A stretch of 32,176 nt of DNA, taken from an uncultured Pelagibacteraceae bacterium. Its GTDB lineage: Bacteria > Pseudomonadota > Alphaproteobacteria > Pelagibacterales > Pelagibacteraceae. The notes beneath the pieces were generated by a model. That model searched no databases and had not been told where the DNA came from. It saw only the letters and a program-made list of their open reading frames with translations. Both the position numbers and the translations under genes were made by a program. The stretch lies in the NCBI GenBank assembly GCA_902526405.1, contig CABZKL010000013.1, positions 1-32,176 of the forward strand. The letters are read 5' to 3'. Positions 25,194 through 32,176 of this stretch are shown here, piece after piece (position 1 is the stretch's first letter; the number at the start of each line of letters is the position of its first letter).

Positions 25194-25620
25194 TTTTTGG
25201 GTCTATATTTTTTAATGACTCTTTAATTTCCTGATTTTCATCACATAAATTTTTACAAACTTTTGAAAATGTATCAGACAGATTTTTAACTTCGTCATAA
25301 TTTGATTTTTCAATTGCTATTTTCATCATCATTAATATAGCTTCTTCATTGTCTGGTTCTATTAAAAGGGCAGTTTCTAAATTTAACTCCTCTTTACGCT
25401 GGTTTTCTTTGTGATTATAAATTTTGGCAAGGTATAAATATGAAGTAGCATCTTTTGGATTAAAAACTATGTTTCTTTCAAATAGGAAGCGAGCATCTTC
25501 GTACTTTTCTTTTTCATACATTTTTAAAGCTTTTTTGAAAAAATTTTCTTTACTAAATGCTTGAGTATTAAATGAAAAAAATAATACAATTATAAATATT
25601 AATTTAAAAATTTTACTCAT
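25183..25620 (-). CDS. Exported TPR-like protein between guaB and guaA
   Basis: A 145-residue protein with a signal peptide (MSKIF, hydrophobic core to about residue 20, AFSKEN) and TPR-like helical repeats: [19 protein letters not shown], then [19 protein letters not shown], and [19 protein letters not shown]. Two cysteines, C122 and C126, lie near the C-terminus and could form a disulfide in the periplasm. Its start overlaps the guaB stop (TAATG), and its end overlaps guaA by 11 bases. No function can be assigned. Confidence 0.8.
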   Translation of the reverse strand: MSKIFKLIFIIVLFFSFNTQAFSKENFFKKALKMYEKEKYEDARFLFERNIVFNPKDATSYLYLAKIYNHKENQRKEELNLETALLIEPDNEEAILMMMKIAIEKSNYDEVKNLSDTFSKVCKNLCDENQEIKESLKNIDPKNES

Positions 25621-26696
25621 TAGTATTTACTTTCACTTTTTATTACATCAACATTATGAACCATACTTTCATAAAAGCCCGCTTTGGTAATTTTAACAAA
25701 GTGAGGTTTGTTTCTTAGTCCAATAATATTTTTTGAACCTAAATATCCCATGGAAGATTTTAAGCCTCCAACTAATTTATAAATAATGTTCCCAACGTCT
25801 CCTTTATACTTTACAAAACCTTCAACACCCTCTGGTACATATTTAGACATATCTTTTTGTTTATTTTGAAAATATCTATCTGCTGAACCTTTGTTCATGG
25901 CGCCTACAGAGCCCATTCCACGAAAACTTTTAAAAATCTTACCCTTTTTTTTTATTAATTTTCCAGGGGTCTCGTCTGTTCCAGCAAATAATGATCCTAT
26001 CATTACAGCATCTGCACCAGCAGCAAATGCTTTTGCTAAATCACCAGAATATTTTATTCCTCCATCAGAAATTATTTTAACCTTTTTATTTTTAACTCCA
26101 TTTCTCACTGACAAAATTGCACTAAGCTGTGGAACCCCAATACCCGCAACCAACCTAGTAGTACAAATTGAGCCTGGACCAATTCCAACTTTAATTATGT
26201 CTACTCCTAATTTGATTAAAAATTTTGCAGCTTCTGGTGTTGCAATATTTCCTGCACATAACGCAATTTTATTGTTTTTACTTTTTTTTATATATTTTAT
26301 AATTTCTCCAACTTTTCTAGTGTGTCCATGTGCTGTATCCACTACAATTAAGTCCACACCTTCTCTAATAATTTCTTTTGCTCTATTAAATTCTTTATCT
26401 GACGCCCCTACAGCTGCTCCAACTTTTAAGGAATGTTTTTTAACTTTTCTAATTTCTGAAACTTGTGTTTTAATATCTAAATTTCTATGAATAACACCTA
26501 TTCCACCTGCTTTTGCAATAGCAATAGCCATTTTGCTTTCTGTGACTGTGTCCATTGCAGAGGACAAAAGTGGTATTTTAAGCTTTAGATTATTAGTTAA
26601 TGAAACAGTAGTATCAGTTTCTGACGGTAGTATTTCTGAGTAATTCGGGGCTAATGTTACATCGTCAAAGGTAAGTGCTTCTTTTATAGGAACCAT
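25620..26696 (-). CDS. guaB: IMP dehydrogenase lacking CBS domains
   Basis: Oxidises IMP to XMP with NAD+, the rate-limiting step to GMP. The catalytic barrel is complete: DTAHGH (120-125), GNIATPE (149-155), the catalytic loop GPGSICTTR with C178, DGGIKYSGD (211-219), and the flap with R274-Y275. It has 358 residues against about 490 in E. coli. The missing part is exactly the paired CBS (Bateman) domain: RKVKK (83-87) runs straight into HSLKVGAAVG (88-97). The frame is continuous with no stop or repeat at the junction, so this is an evolved domain loss. CBS-less GuaB is known elsewhere, for example in Borrelia. Confidence 0.95.
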   Translation of the reverse strand: MVPIKEALTFDDVTLAPNYSEILPSETDTTVSLTNNLKLKIPLLSSAMDTVTESKMAIAIAKAGGIGVIHRNLDIKTQVSEIRKVKKHSLKVGAAVGASDKEFNRAKEIIREGVDLIVVDTAHGHTRKVGEIIKYIKKSKNNKIALCAGNIATPEAAKFLIKLGVDIIKVGIGPGSICTTRLVAGIGVPQLSAILSVRNGVKNKKVKIISDGGIKYSGDLAKAFAAGADAVMIGSLFAGTDETPGKLIKKKGKIFKSFRGMGSVGAMNKGSADRYFQNKQKDMSKYVPEGVEGFVKYKGDVGNIIYKLVGGLKSSMGYLGSKNIIGLRNKPHFVKITKAGFYESMVHNVDVIKSESKY

Positions 26697-26733
26697 GATC
26701 TTTTATATACGATTCCTTTCAAATTTAAAGTCT

Positions 26734-27345
26734 CTATCTAATTTTTCTACAAATTATAAAACTTTCTTTTGAATCTTTACGACTTGATTTAGGTTTAAAA
26801 ACCTTTACTTCTTTAAAAAACTTTTTACCCTCTGCGACGATTTCGTTAAATGTTCCACCCATGAAAATTTTAGATATGAAGTAACCATTTTCTTTAATCA
26901 TTTCTCTAGCAAATAGCATCGCTTCCTTGCACAACTCACCAGTTTGAATGGAGTCAATATTCTTTATTCCTGTAGTATTTACAGCCATGTCTGACAAAAC
27001 AATGTCTACTTTTGCATTTAAACTATTTTTAATTTCGTCCTGTATTTTGCCTTCTGTAAAATCTCCCTGTATTTGAATACTATTTCCTATTGGTTCCATT
27101 TTTTTAAGATCAATTGAAATGAGTTTTCCATTTTTAATAACTTTTGATGAATATTGTGACCAGCTACCGGGTGCCGCCCCTATATCAATTACTGATAATC
27201 CTCCTTTAAATATTTTAAATTTTTCATCTATTTCAATCAATTTATAAGCTGATCTTGCCCTGTATCCATCCACTTTAGATTGTCTTACATAGATATCTCT
27301 TCTTTGCTTATTAATCCAATTCTTAGAAATTTTATTTTTTTTCAA
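26734..27345 (-). CDS. rlmE: 23S rRNA 2'-O-ribose methyltransferase RlmE (FtsJ/RrmJ)
   Basis: Methylates U2552 of 23S rRNA (E. coli numbering) late in 50S assembly. 203 residues with SAM motif DIGAAPGSW (54-62) and the K-D-K-E catalytic set K35, D119, K159 and E194, matching E. coli K38, D124, K164 and E199. It abuts the glycosyltransferase gene upstream with no gap, and guaB starts 37 bases after its stop. Confidence 0.95.
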   Translation of the reverse strand: MKKNKISKNWINKQRRDIYVRQSKVDGYRARSAYKLIEIDEKFKIFKGGLSVIDIGAAPGSWSQYSSKVIKNGKLISIDLKKMEPIGNSIQIQGDFTEGKIQDEIKNSLNAKVDIVLSDMAVNTTGIKNIDSIQTGELCKEAMLFAREMIKENGYFISKIFMGGTFNEIVAEGKKFFKEVKVFKPKSSRKDSKESFIICRKIR

Positions 27346-28257
27346 TTAATTTATAAATCTTAAACTTTTGTTTAAAATTTTACCTTGGAGTGTTTTAACA
27401 TCTATTTCGATTTCTTTATTTAATCTCATATCTTTATTGTCCTTCCAGATTCCTGCAGCAAGATGCATTATACCTATCTTGTAATTTGGCAAGTAAGGTT
27501 CCACAAAAGTATTATTCACTTCGTCAAATTTTGGTAAAAGATTACTAGTTATCCAATTACAATTTAAAGGTAAAAATTCTGTTTCAACATTATCAATATA
27601 TACAGACATATTCATTGCAAGTTGCTCAGATCCAAATATATCTCCTCCTTTGAGGGTTCGTTTTAAATTCTCTTGCCATTTTTCCCACGTAGTAGATTTT
27701 TTTTCTAATGAAAAAACTCCAATATTAATATGTGGAGCGAATGCTAATTTTCTTGCTTTTTCATAACTAATTTTAGATTTAAGAGCATGTTTAAAATTTT
27801 GTGACTTTATAATTGCTAGCTTACCAAAAACCCAATTAACTCTAGAGGTAATTTTGTAACCAGGACCTATAGTTTGAGTAATTCCTAATTTCTCATTTTC
27901 GCATGCTTTAAAATATAGTTCTATAGCTTGCCAATCATTTACCCATGCATCACAATCAATCCAAAGATATTTTTCATAATCAGGGAAATATTTTGGGAGG
28001 AAGGCTCTAGAAACTTGGCTTTTTAACCATTCACGACCTTTGATTTTGTTATGTGGAACTTCTATATCCCATTCTGCAGATTTAATTTCATCTACTTTAG
28101 ATGACAATTCACTTTTTTGTTGGTCAGAAAGTCCAGCATCTAAAATGCATATTGCAATATCTCTACTTTTTTCAAACCTTTTAATAGAATTTATTAATTC
28201 ACTTAATAAAGGATAGTAGTTAGCATCAGCTAGTGAAACAATTACATTTTTTTTCAT
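27346..28257 (-). CDS. GT-A-fold glycosyltransferase-like protein (GT8-like)
   Basis: A 303-residue protein with the nucleotide-sugar/metal motif D101-C-D103 (LWIDCDAWV), an N-terminal sugar-nucleotide fold start (NVIVSLADANYYPLLSELI), and a C-terminal MHLAAG histidine that could be a metal ligand. This layout is that of GT8-type retaining glycosyltransferases. There is no signal peptide or membrane helix. It overlaps the pssA stop by one base and abuts rlmE, so it sits inside the phospholipid operon; a lipid or surface acceptor is possible but not shown. Confidence 0.75.
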   Translation of the reverse strand: MKKNVIVSLADANYYPLLSELINSIKRFEKSRDIAICILDAGLSDQQKSELSSKVDEIKSAEWDIEVPHNKIKGREWLKSQVSRAFLPKYFPDYEKYLWIDCDAWVNDWQAIELYFKACENEKLGITQTIGPGYKITSRVNWVFGKLAIIKSQNFKHALKSKISYEKARKLAFAPHINIGVFSLEKKSTTWEKWQENLKRTLKGGDIFGSEQLAMNMSVYIDNVETEFLPLNCNWITSNLLPKFDEVNNTFVEPYLPNYKIGIMHLAAGIWKDNKDMRLNKEIEIDVKTLQGKILNKSLRFIN

Positions 28258-29063
28258 TACAAGACATCTTCAAGATCATCATCCTCATCTCTGAAATTTT
28301 GGTCCTCATTTTGTTTTTTTAACTTTTGATAATGGAAAAAACTTATAGGAAGCATTAATAAATAAACAATCGCGCTTATAGCAATTACATTAAACGGATA
28401 GATCAAAAGCAGACCAAAAAATAAAACTATACCAAATAAAAGAAAAATTGTTGTTTTTCTTTGAATAACAATTTTCTTAAAGGAGTAACTTGGGAACTTA
28501 CTTATTAACAGAAATGAAGTTGCAATAAAAAAAATTGGTACAACTATATCATAATTAATTAGGATGAATTCAAAATTGGTCATACTGAGTATCAATGGCG
28601 TCAAAACTAAAATTCCACCTGCCGGAGATGGTACGCCCTCAAAAAAGTTATCTCTCCATGAAGGTTCTTGACTAGAATTAACATTAAACCGTGCTAATCT
28701 TAGAGCGACACAAATTACATATATAAGACATACTAACCAACCAAATCTTCCTAAGGTATTTAGTTTCCAAAAATACATTATAAAGGCTGGAGCAACACCA
28801 AAGCTGATCATATCAGTTAAAGAATCTAATTCTTTTCCAACTTTTGAAGTCCCTTTAATTAATCTTGCAATTCGTCCATCTAATCCATCTATTACTGCTG
28901 CTAAGATTATGGCAACGATTGCAAACTCAAATCGTCCATCCAAAGCAAATCTTATTGAAGTTAACCCAATACAAACCCCAATTAATGTGAGCATATTGGG
29001 TAAAATTACTCTTGCTGTTTTTTTGTCAGTAACAACTTTAAAATTATTTTTTGGTTTTAACAT
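28257..29063 (-). CDS. pssA: CDP-diacylglycerol-serine O-phosphatidyltransferase
   Basis: Makes phosphatidylserine from CDP-diacylglycerol and serine in the inner membrane. 268 residues with about eight hydrophobic segments. The CDP-alcohol phosphotransferase signature is complete: D59, D62-G63, A66-R67, G76, D80, D84. NMLTLIGVCIGLTSI near the N-terminus and the GVPSPAGGILV stretch are typical of the PssA type. The C-terminal tail is strongly acidic (residues 252-267). It starts 2 bases after the psd stop, giving the usual psd-pssA pair that leads to phosphatidylethanolamine. Confidence 0.95.
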   Translation of the reverse strand: MLKPKNNFKVVTDKKTARVILPNMLTLIGVCIGLTSIRFALDGRFEFAIVAIILAAVIDGLDGRIARLIKGTSKVGKELDSLTDMISFGVAPAFIMYFWKLNTLGRFGWLVCLIYVICVALRLARFNVNSSQEPSWRDNFFEGVPSPAGGILVLTPLILSMTNFEFILINYDIVVPIFFIATSFLLISKFPSYSFKKIVIQRKTTIFLLFGIVLFFGLLLIYPFNVIAISAIVYLLMLPISFFHYQKLKKQNEDQNFRDEDDDLEDVL

Positions 29064-29065
29064 AA

Positions 29066-29713
29066 CTATTTTTTAGCCAATAAAGTCTCACCAGAGATTG
29101 CTGTTTGACCAACTTTTACTAGAGGCTCATAATTTTCATAATAAACATCTGCACGACTTCCAAACCTTATCATACCAATTCTGTCGCCTTGGTTTAGTTC
29201 TTGGTTTTTATTTGTTTCACAAACAATTCTTCTTGCTACTAAACCTGCAATTTGTACCACTATGATATCATTACCGTTCTTATCTTTTATCTTGTAATAG
29301 TTTCTTTCATTTTCTTCACTTGCTTTATCTAAAGATGCGTTAAAAAATTTACCAGGTTTATATAAAATATCTTCAACATTTCCTGAGCATGGAGTTCTGT
29401 TTACATGACAATCAAATACATTCATAAAAATACTAATTTTTTTAAATTTTTTATTTTCAAGACCAACTTCTTTCGGTCCATCTACTTCTTCAACTTTTAT
29501 AATTTCCCCATCAGCAGGACTTACAAGATAATTATCATCACCTATAATAGTTCTGTCAGGATCTCTAAAAAAATAATAAACCCATACCGTTAACAACAAA
29601 CCAATTAAGCCTAAAAAGTTGTTAATGATTAATAAAATAATAGTTATGAAGGCAGCAATAACTAAAAACTTGTATCCTTCAGTATGAATTTTTGGAAATA
29701 TCTTGGTAAACAT
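29066..29713 (-). CDS. psd: Phosphatidylserine decarboxylase proenzyme (short type)
   Basis: Decarboxylates phosphatidylserine to phosphatidylethanolamine using a pyruvoyl group formed by self-cleavage. 215 residues, the short form common in alphaproteobacteria. Two membrane segments occupy about 15-50. The self-cleavage site is G185-S186 in [12 protein letters not shown]186 becomes the pyruvoyl group. Other marks are [15 protein letters not shown] (65-71) and [14 protein letters not shown] (95-108). It heads the minus-strand run and is divergent from icd with a 78-base gap. Confidence 0.95.
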   Translation of the reverse strand: MFTKIFPKIHTEGYKFLVIAAFITIILLIINNFLGLIGLLLTVWVYYFFRDPDRTIIGDDNYLVSPADGEIIKVEEVDGPKEVGLENKKFKKISIFMNVFDCHVNRTPCSGNVEDILYKPGKFFNASLDKASEENERNYYKIKDKNGNDIIVVQIAGLVARRIVCETNKNQELNQGDRIGMIRFGSRADVYYENYEPLVKVGQTAISGETLLAKK

Positions 29714-29791
29714 ATTCTTCTATTTGCTAATTTTTTGATTAATATGTATATAAACCAATCAAATTCAATTAATAAGATAATTTTTATTTTA

Positions 29792-31006
29792 ATGAGTAAA
29801 ATCAAGGTAAAAAACCCAGTTGTAGAGTTAGACGGTGATGAAATGACTCGAATTATATGGGAGTTCATTAAGAATAAACTTATCCTACCATATCTTGATT
29901 TGAAAATAGAATATTACGATCTTGGCATGAAAAGCCGTGATAATACAGATGATCAAATCACAATAGACTCAGCAAATGCTATCAAAAAAATTGGAGTTGG
30001 GATTAAATGCGCAACTATTACACCTGATGAAGCAAGGGTAGAAGAATTTGACCTAAAAAAAATGTGGAGATCACCAAACGGTACTATCAGAAATATTATT
30101 GGAGGTACTGTTTTCAGAGAACCTATAATTTGTAAAAATATTCCAAAGCTTGTTCCTTCTTGGACAGATCCTGTAATTATAGGAAGACATGCTTTTGGAG
30201 ATCAATATAGAGCAACGGATTTTAAAGTACCTGGTAAAGGAAAAATGGAAGTTAAATGGACATCAGAAGATGGAAAAGATGAGATAAAATATGAAGTATT
30301 TAATTTTACTGGTCCAGGGGTAGCACTTTCAATGTATAATTTAGATAAATCTATTCAAGATTTTGCAAGATCATGTTTCAGCTATGGATTAATAAAAAAA
30401 TGGCCAGTTTATATGTCTACAAAAAATACAATTCTAAAACAGTATGATGGTAGATTTAAAGATATTTTCCAAGAAGTATTTGAGAATGAATATAAAGAAG
30501 ATTTTGATAAAAATAAATTAACTTACGAACATAGATTAATCGATGACATGGTTGCATGTGCAATGAAATGGAGTGGCAAATATATTTGGGCTTGTAAAAA
30601 TTATGATGGTGATGTTCAGTCTGATACTATGGCACAAGGTTATGGCTCATTAGGATTAATGACTAGTACCCTACTAACACCAGATGGAAAAATTATGGAA
30701 GCAGAAGCTGCTCATGGAACGGTGACAAGACATTATAGGATGCACCAACAAGGTAAAGAGACTTCAACAAATCCTATTGCATCTATATTTGCATGGACTA
30801 GAGGATTAGCTCATAGGGGAAAAATTGATGGTAACGATGAGTTAATTAAATTTGCACAAACAATTGAAAAAGTTTGTATTGAGTGTGTTGAAAATGGAGC
30901 AATGACAAAAGATTTAGCAATACTAATTGGTCCCTCCAGCAAATACTTAACGACAAATCAATTTTTAGATGAAATTGATGGTAATCTTAAAGCAAAATTA
31001 AATTAA
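29792..31006 (+). CDS. icd: NADP-dependent isocitrate dehydrogenase (eukaryote-like subfamily)
   Basis: Oxidatively decarboxylates isocitrate to 2-oxoglutarate in the TCA cycle. The 404-residue protein follows human IDH1 numbering closely: T77, S94, R100, R109, R132 and Y139 all fall on the isocitrate-binding positions, in SPNGTIR and [21 protein letters not shown] carries metal-binding aspartate, and [11 protein letters not shown] is the NADP site. The frame is open 36 codons upstream, but that part is hydrophobic, AT-rich promoter-like sequence, and [20 protein letters not shown] is the family start. Its 3' end overlaps the convergent alaS by 9 bases. Confidence 0.97.
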   Translation: MSKIKVKNPVVELDGDEMTRIIWEFIKNKLILPYLDLKIEYYDLGMKSRDNTDDQITIDSANAIKKIGVGIKCATITPDEARVEEFDLKKMWRSPNGTIRNIIGGTVFREPIICKNIPKLVPSWTDPVIIGRHAFGDQYRATDFKVPGKGKMEVKWTSEDGKDEIKYEVFNFTGPGVALSMYNLDKSIQDFARSCFSYGLIKKWPVYMSTKNTILKQYDGRFKDIFQEVFENEYKEDFDKNKLTYEHRLIDDMVACAMKWSGKYIWACKNYDGDVQSDTMAQGYGSLGLMTSTLLTPDGKIMEAEAAHGTVTRHYRMHQQGKETSTNPIASIFAWTRGLAHRGKIDGNDELIKFAQTIEKVCIECVENGAMTKDLAILIGPSSKYLTTNQFLDEIDGNLKAKLN

Positions 31007-32176
31007 AGCCTTTAGTTTTTCAAAAGCATCTTCAATTTTTGATTGATCCTGGCCACCAGCTTGGGCAAAATCTTTTCTTCCTCCACCACCCTGACCACCA
31101 ATAATCTCTGAACCAATTTTAACAAATTCAACAGCATTATAATTGTTTGTTAAACTTTCTGTTATGCCAACAGCTATTCCAACTTTATCATCTTTGCTTG
31201 CAAACACTATTACAATGCCTTCAGATAAATCTTTTTTACCTTGATCAACTAATTTTCTTAACTCTTTAGGAGGAAGATCATCAACTTTTTGAAATCTTAA
31301 TTTAATTCCATTAATGTCATGGTCTTTAATAATATTTTTAGACTTATCATTTAAAATTGAATTTACAGAAAGTGTTTCTAATTGTTTTGTTAAGTTCTTA
31401 ATGAGGTCCTTTTGGTCTGATTGATCTATGCTAGGTTTCCCTCCAAGCTTAGTGACTTGCTGACTTAAATCTTTAATGGTTTCATTATCTTTTTCTGAAG
31501 ATAAAGCTGAAAGTTTTTCTTTATTTTTCAAATAATCTTCCAATTGTTTATCTCTTAAAGCCTCTATTCTTCTTACTCCTGCAGCTATTGAAGATTGGCT
31601 GACTATTTTGAATTTTCCAATATCTCCAGTATTTTTAACATGTGTTCCACCGCATAACTCTGTAGAGAAATACTTTCCATCCTCATCTCCCATAGAAAGC
31701 ACTCTCACTTCATCTCCATATTTTTCACCAAATAAAGCCAAAGCTCCATTTTCTACAGCTTCATCTGGTGTCATTAACCTAGTTTTTACATCTGACTTTT
31801 TTGAAACCATCTTATTTACAAATTTCTCTATCCTATCAATTTCATCATTTTGAATAGGTTTCATATGGCTAAAATCAAATCTCAGTCTACTAGGCTCTAC
31901 AAGAGAACCTTTTTGGGTGACATGATCTCCTAATACCCTTCTTAAAGACTCATGTAAAAGGTGAGTTGCAGAGTGATAAGCTCTGGTATCATCTCTCCTT
32001 TCAATATTTATCTTCATTTCAACACTATCATTAAGTTTTATAGAGCCACTAACCACTTTCCCGTAATGTACAAATAGGTCTCCAAGTTTTTTCTGAACAT
32101 CTGTTACCTCAAATTTAAATTCATTTGATAAAATCTCACCAGTATCTCCTACTTGACCTCCAGACTCTCCATAAAA
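30998..32176 (-). CDS. alaS: Alanyl-tRNA synthetase, C-terminal part (5' end beyond window)
   Basis: Charges tRNA-Ala and clears mis-charged serine or glycine. The frame enters from the right edge with [13 protein letters not shown], the family motif before the editing domain, so 392 C-terminal residues are visible out of an expected total near 880. The editing-site zinc ligands are present in HSATHLLHE and CGGTHV. The C-terminal domain ends with [18 protein letters not shown], typical of AlaS. A GTG at 32056 could look like a start but lies inside the gene. Confidence 0.97.
   Translation of the reverse strand, partial: FYGESGGQVGDTGEILSNEFKFEVTDVQKKLGDLFVHYGKVVSGSIKLNDSVEMKINIERRDDTRAYHSATHLLHESLRRVLGDHVTQKGSLVEPSRLRFDFSHMKPIQNDEIDRIEKFVNKMVSKKSDVKTRLMTPDEAVENGALALFGEKYGDEVRVLSMGDEDGKYFSTELCGGTHVKNTGDIGKFKIVSQSSIAAGVRRIEALRDKQLEDYLKNKEKLSALSSEKDNETIKDLSQQVTKLGGKPSIDQSDQKDLIKNLTKQLETLSVNSILNDKSKNIIKDHDINGIKLRFQKVDDLPPKELRKLVDQGKKDLSEGIVIVFASKDDKVGIAVGITESLTNNYNAVEFVKIGSEIIGGQGGGGRKDFAQAGGQDQSKIEDAFEKLKALI

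Noticed and set aside
25891..26490. 199-codon open frame on the plus strand
   Set aside because: It is entirely antisense to guaB, whose barrel motifs are clear; the plus-strand translation is proline- and leucine-rich with no recognisable motif.
25620..26696. Short guaB as a broken or frameshifted gene
   Set aside because: The frame is continuous and all catalytic motifs are present; only the CBS module is missing, at a clean junction.
29684..29791. Upstream extension of icd
   Set aside because: It is antisense to the psd 5' end and promoter region; the family start [10 protein letters not shown] lies at 29792.
32054..32056. GTG as the start of a shorter alaS-like gene
   Set aside because: The frame continues to the window edge with conserved AlaS residues ([11 protein letters not shown]), so this codon is internal.
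1..32176. Mobile elements, CRISPR arrays, tRNA or rRNA genes
   Set aside because: No transposase or integrase motif, regularly spaced repeat, tRNA cloverleaf or rRNA segment was recognised, and intergenic gaps are too short for most of these.

Overview
The window is a strongly AT-rich, densely packed chromosomal segment. It most likely comes from a streamlined marine alphaproteobacterium of the SAR11 clade (Pelagibacterales). This rests on base composition, lysine- and isoleucine-rich proteins, intergenic gaps of a few bases, many ATGA or TAATG overlaps, a glycine riboswitch before gcvT, a Pseudomonas-type NAD formate dehydrogenase, and icd and alaS as neighbours. No rRNA, tRNA, insertion sequence, prophage or CRISPR array was recognised. 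No stretch longer than 300 bases lacks a gene; the seemingly empty first 600 bases hold a minus-strand phosphatidylcholine synthase gene that runs off the left edge.

Layout: (1) 1-2939: partial pcs (minus), a small unknown gene (plus), and an amidinotransferase/EamA transporter pair (minus). (2) 3041-7310: plus-strand genes for a SufU/NifU-like Fe-S scaffold, an HPP membrane protein, formate dehydrogenase, exported MsrA and SelO. (3) 7313-9655: a tspO/FAD-oxidoreductase pair (minus), divergent from an SDR gene (plus). (4) 9652-17912: a long minus-strand run. A promoter and tandem glycine riboswitch lead gcvT-gcvH-gcvP, and only 6 bases later come an amine-oxidase-like flavoprotein, DUF1365, a CFA-synthase-like methyltransferase and a DUF3833 lipoprotein. 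(5) 17950-22410: pxpB-pxpC-eamA (minus), divergent from pxpA-TPR (plus), then a TerC-family gene. (6) 22411-29713: a minus-strand run psd, pssA, glycosyltransferase, rlmE, guaB, TPR, guaA, gloA, panB. (7) 29792-32176: icd (plus), overlapping the 3' end of a partial alaS (minus).

Common themes are one-carbon and amino-acid metabolism (glycine cleavage, formate oxidation, 5-oxoproline use), membrane lipid head-group and acyl-chain chemistry (pcs, pssA, psd, CFA-like cluster), oxidative-damage repair (MsrA, SelO, TspO, the CFA-like cluster) and purine synthesis (guaA, guaB).

The most interesting structures are: the apparent attachment of a lipid-modifying gene set to the glycine-riboswitch gcv operon; a CFA-like enzyme in which two of the five bicarbonate-site residues of E. 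coli CFA synthase are changed (Cys139 to Ser, His266 to Gln); an IMP dehydrogenase cleanly lacking its CBS domains, with a TPR gene coupled between guaB and guaA; and several transporter-enzyme pairings that suggest substrates.
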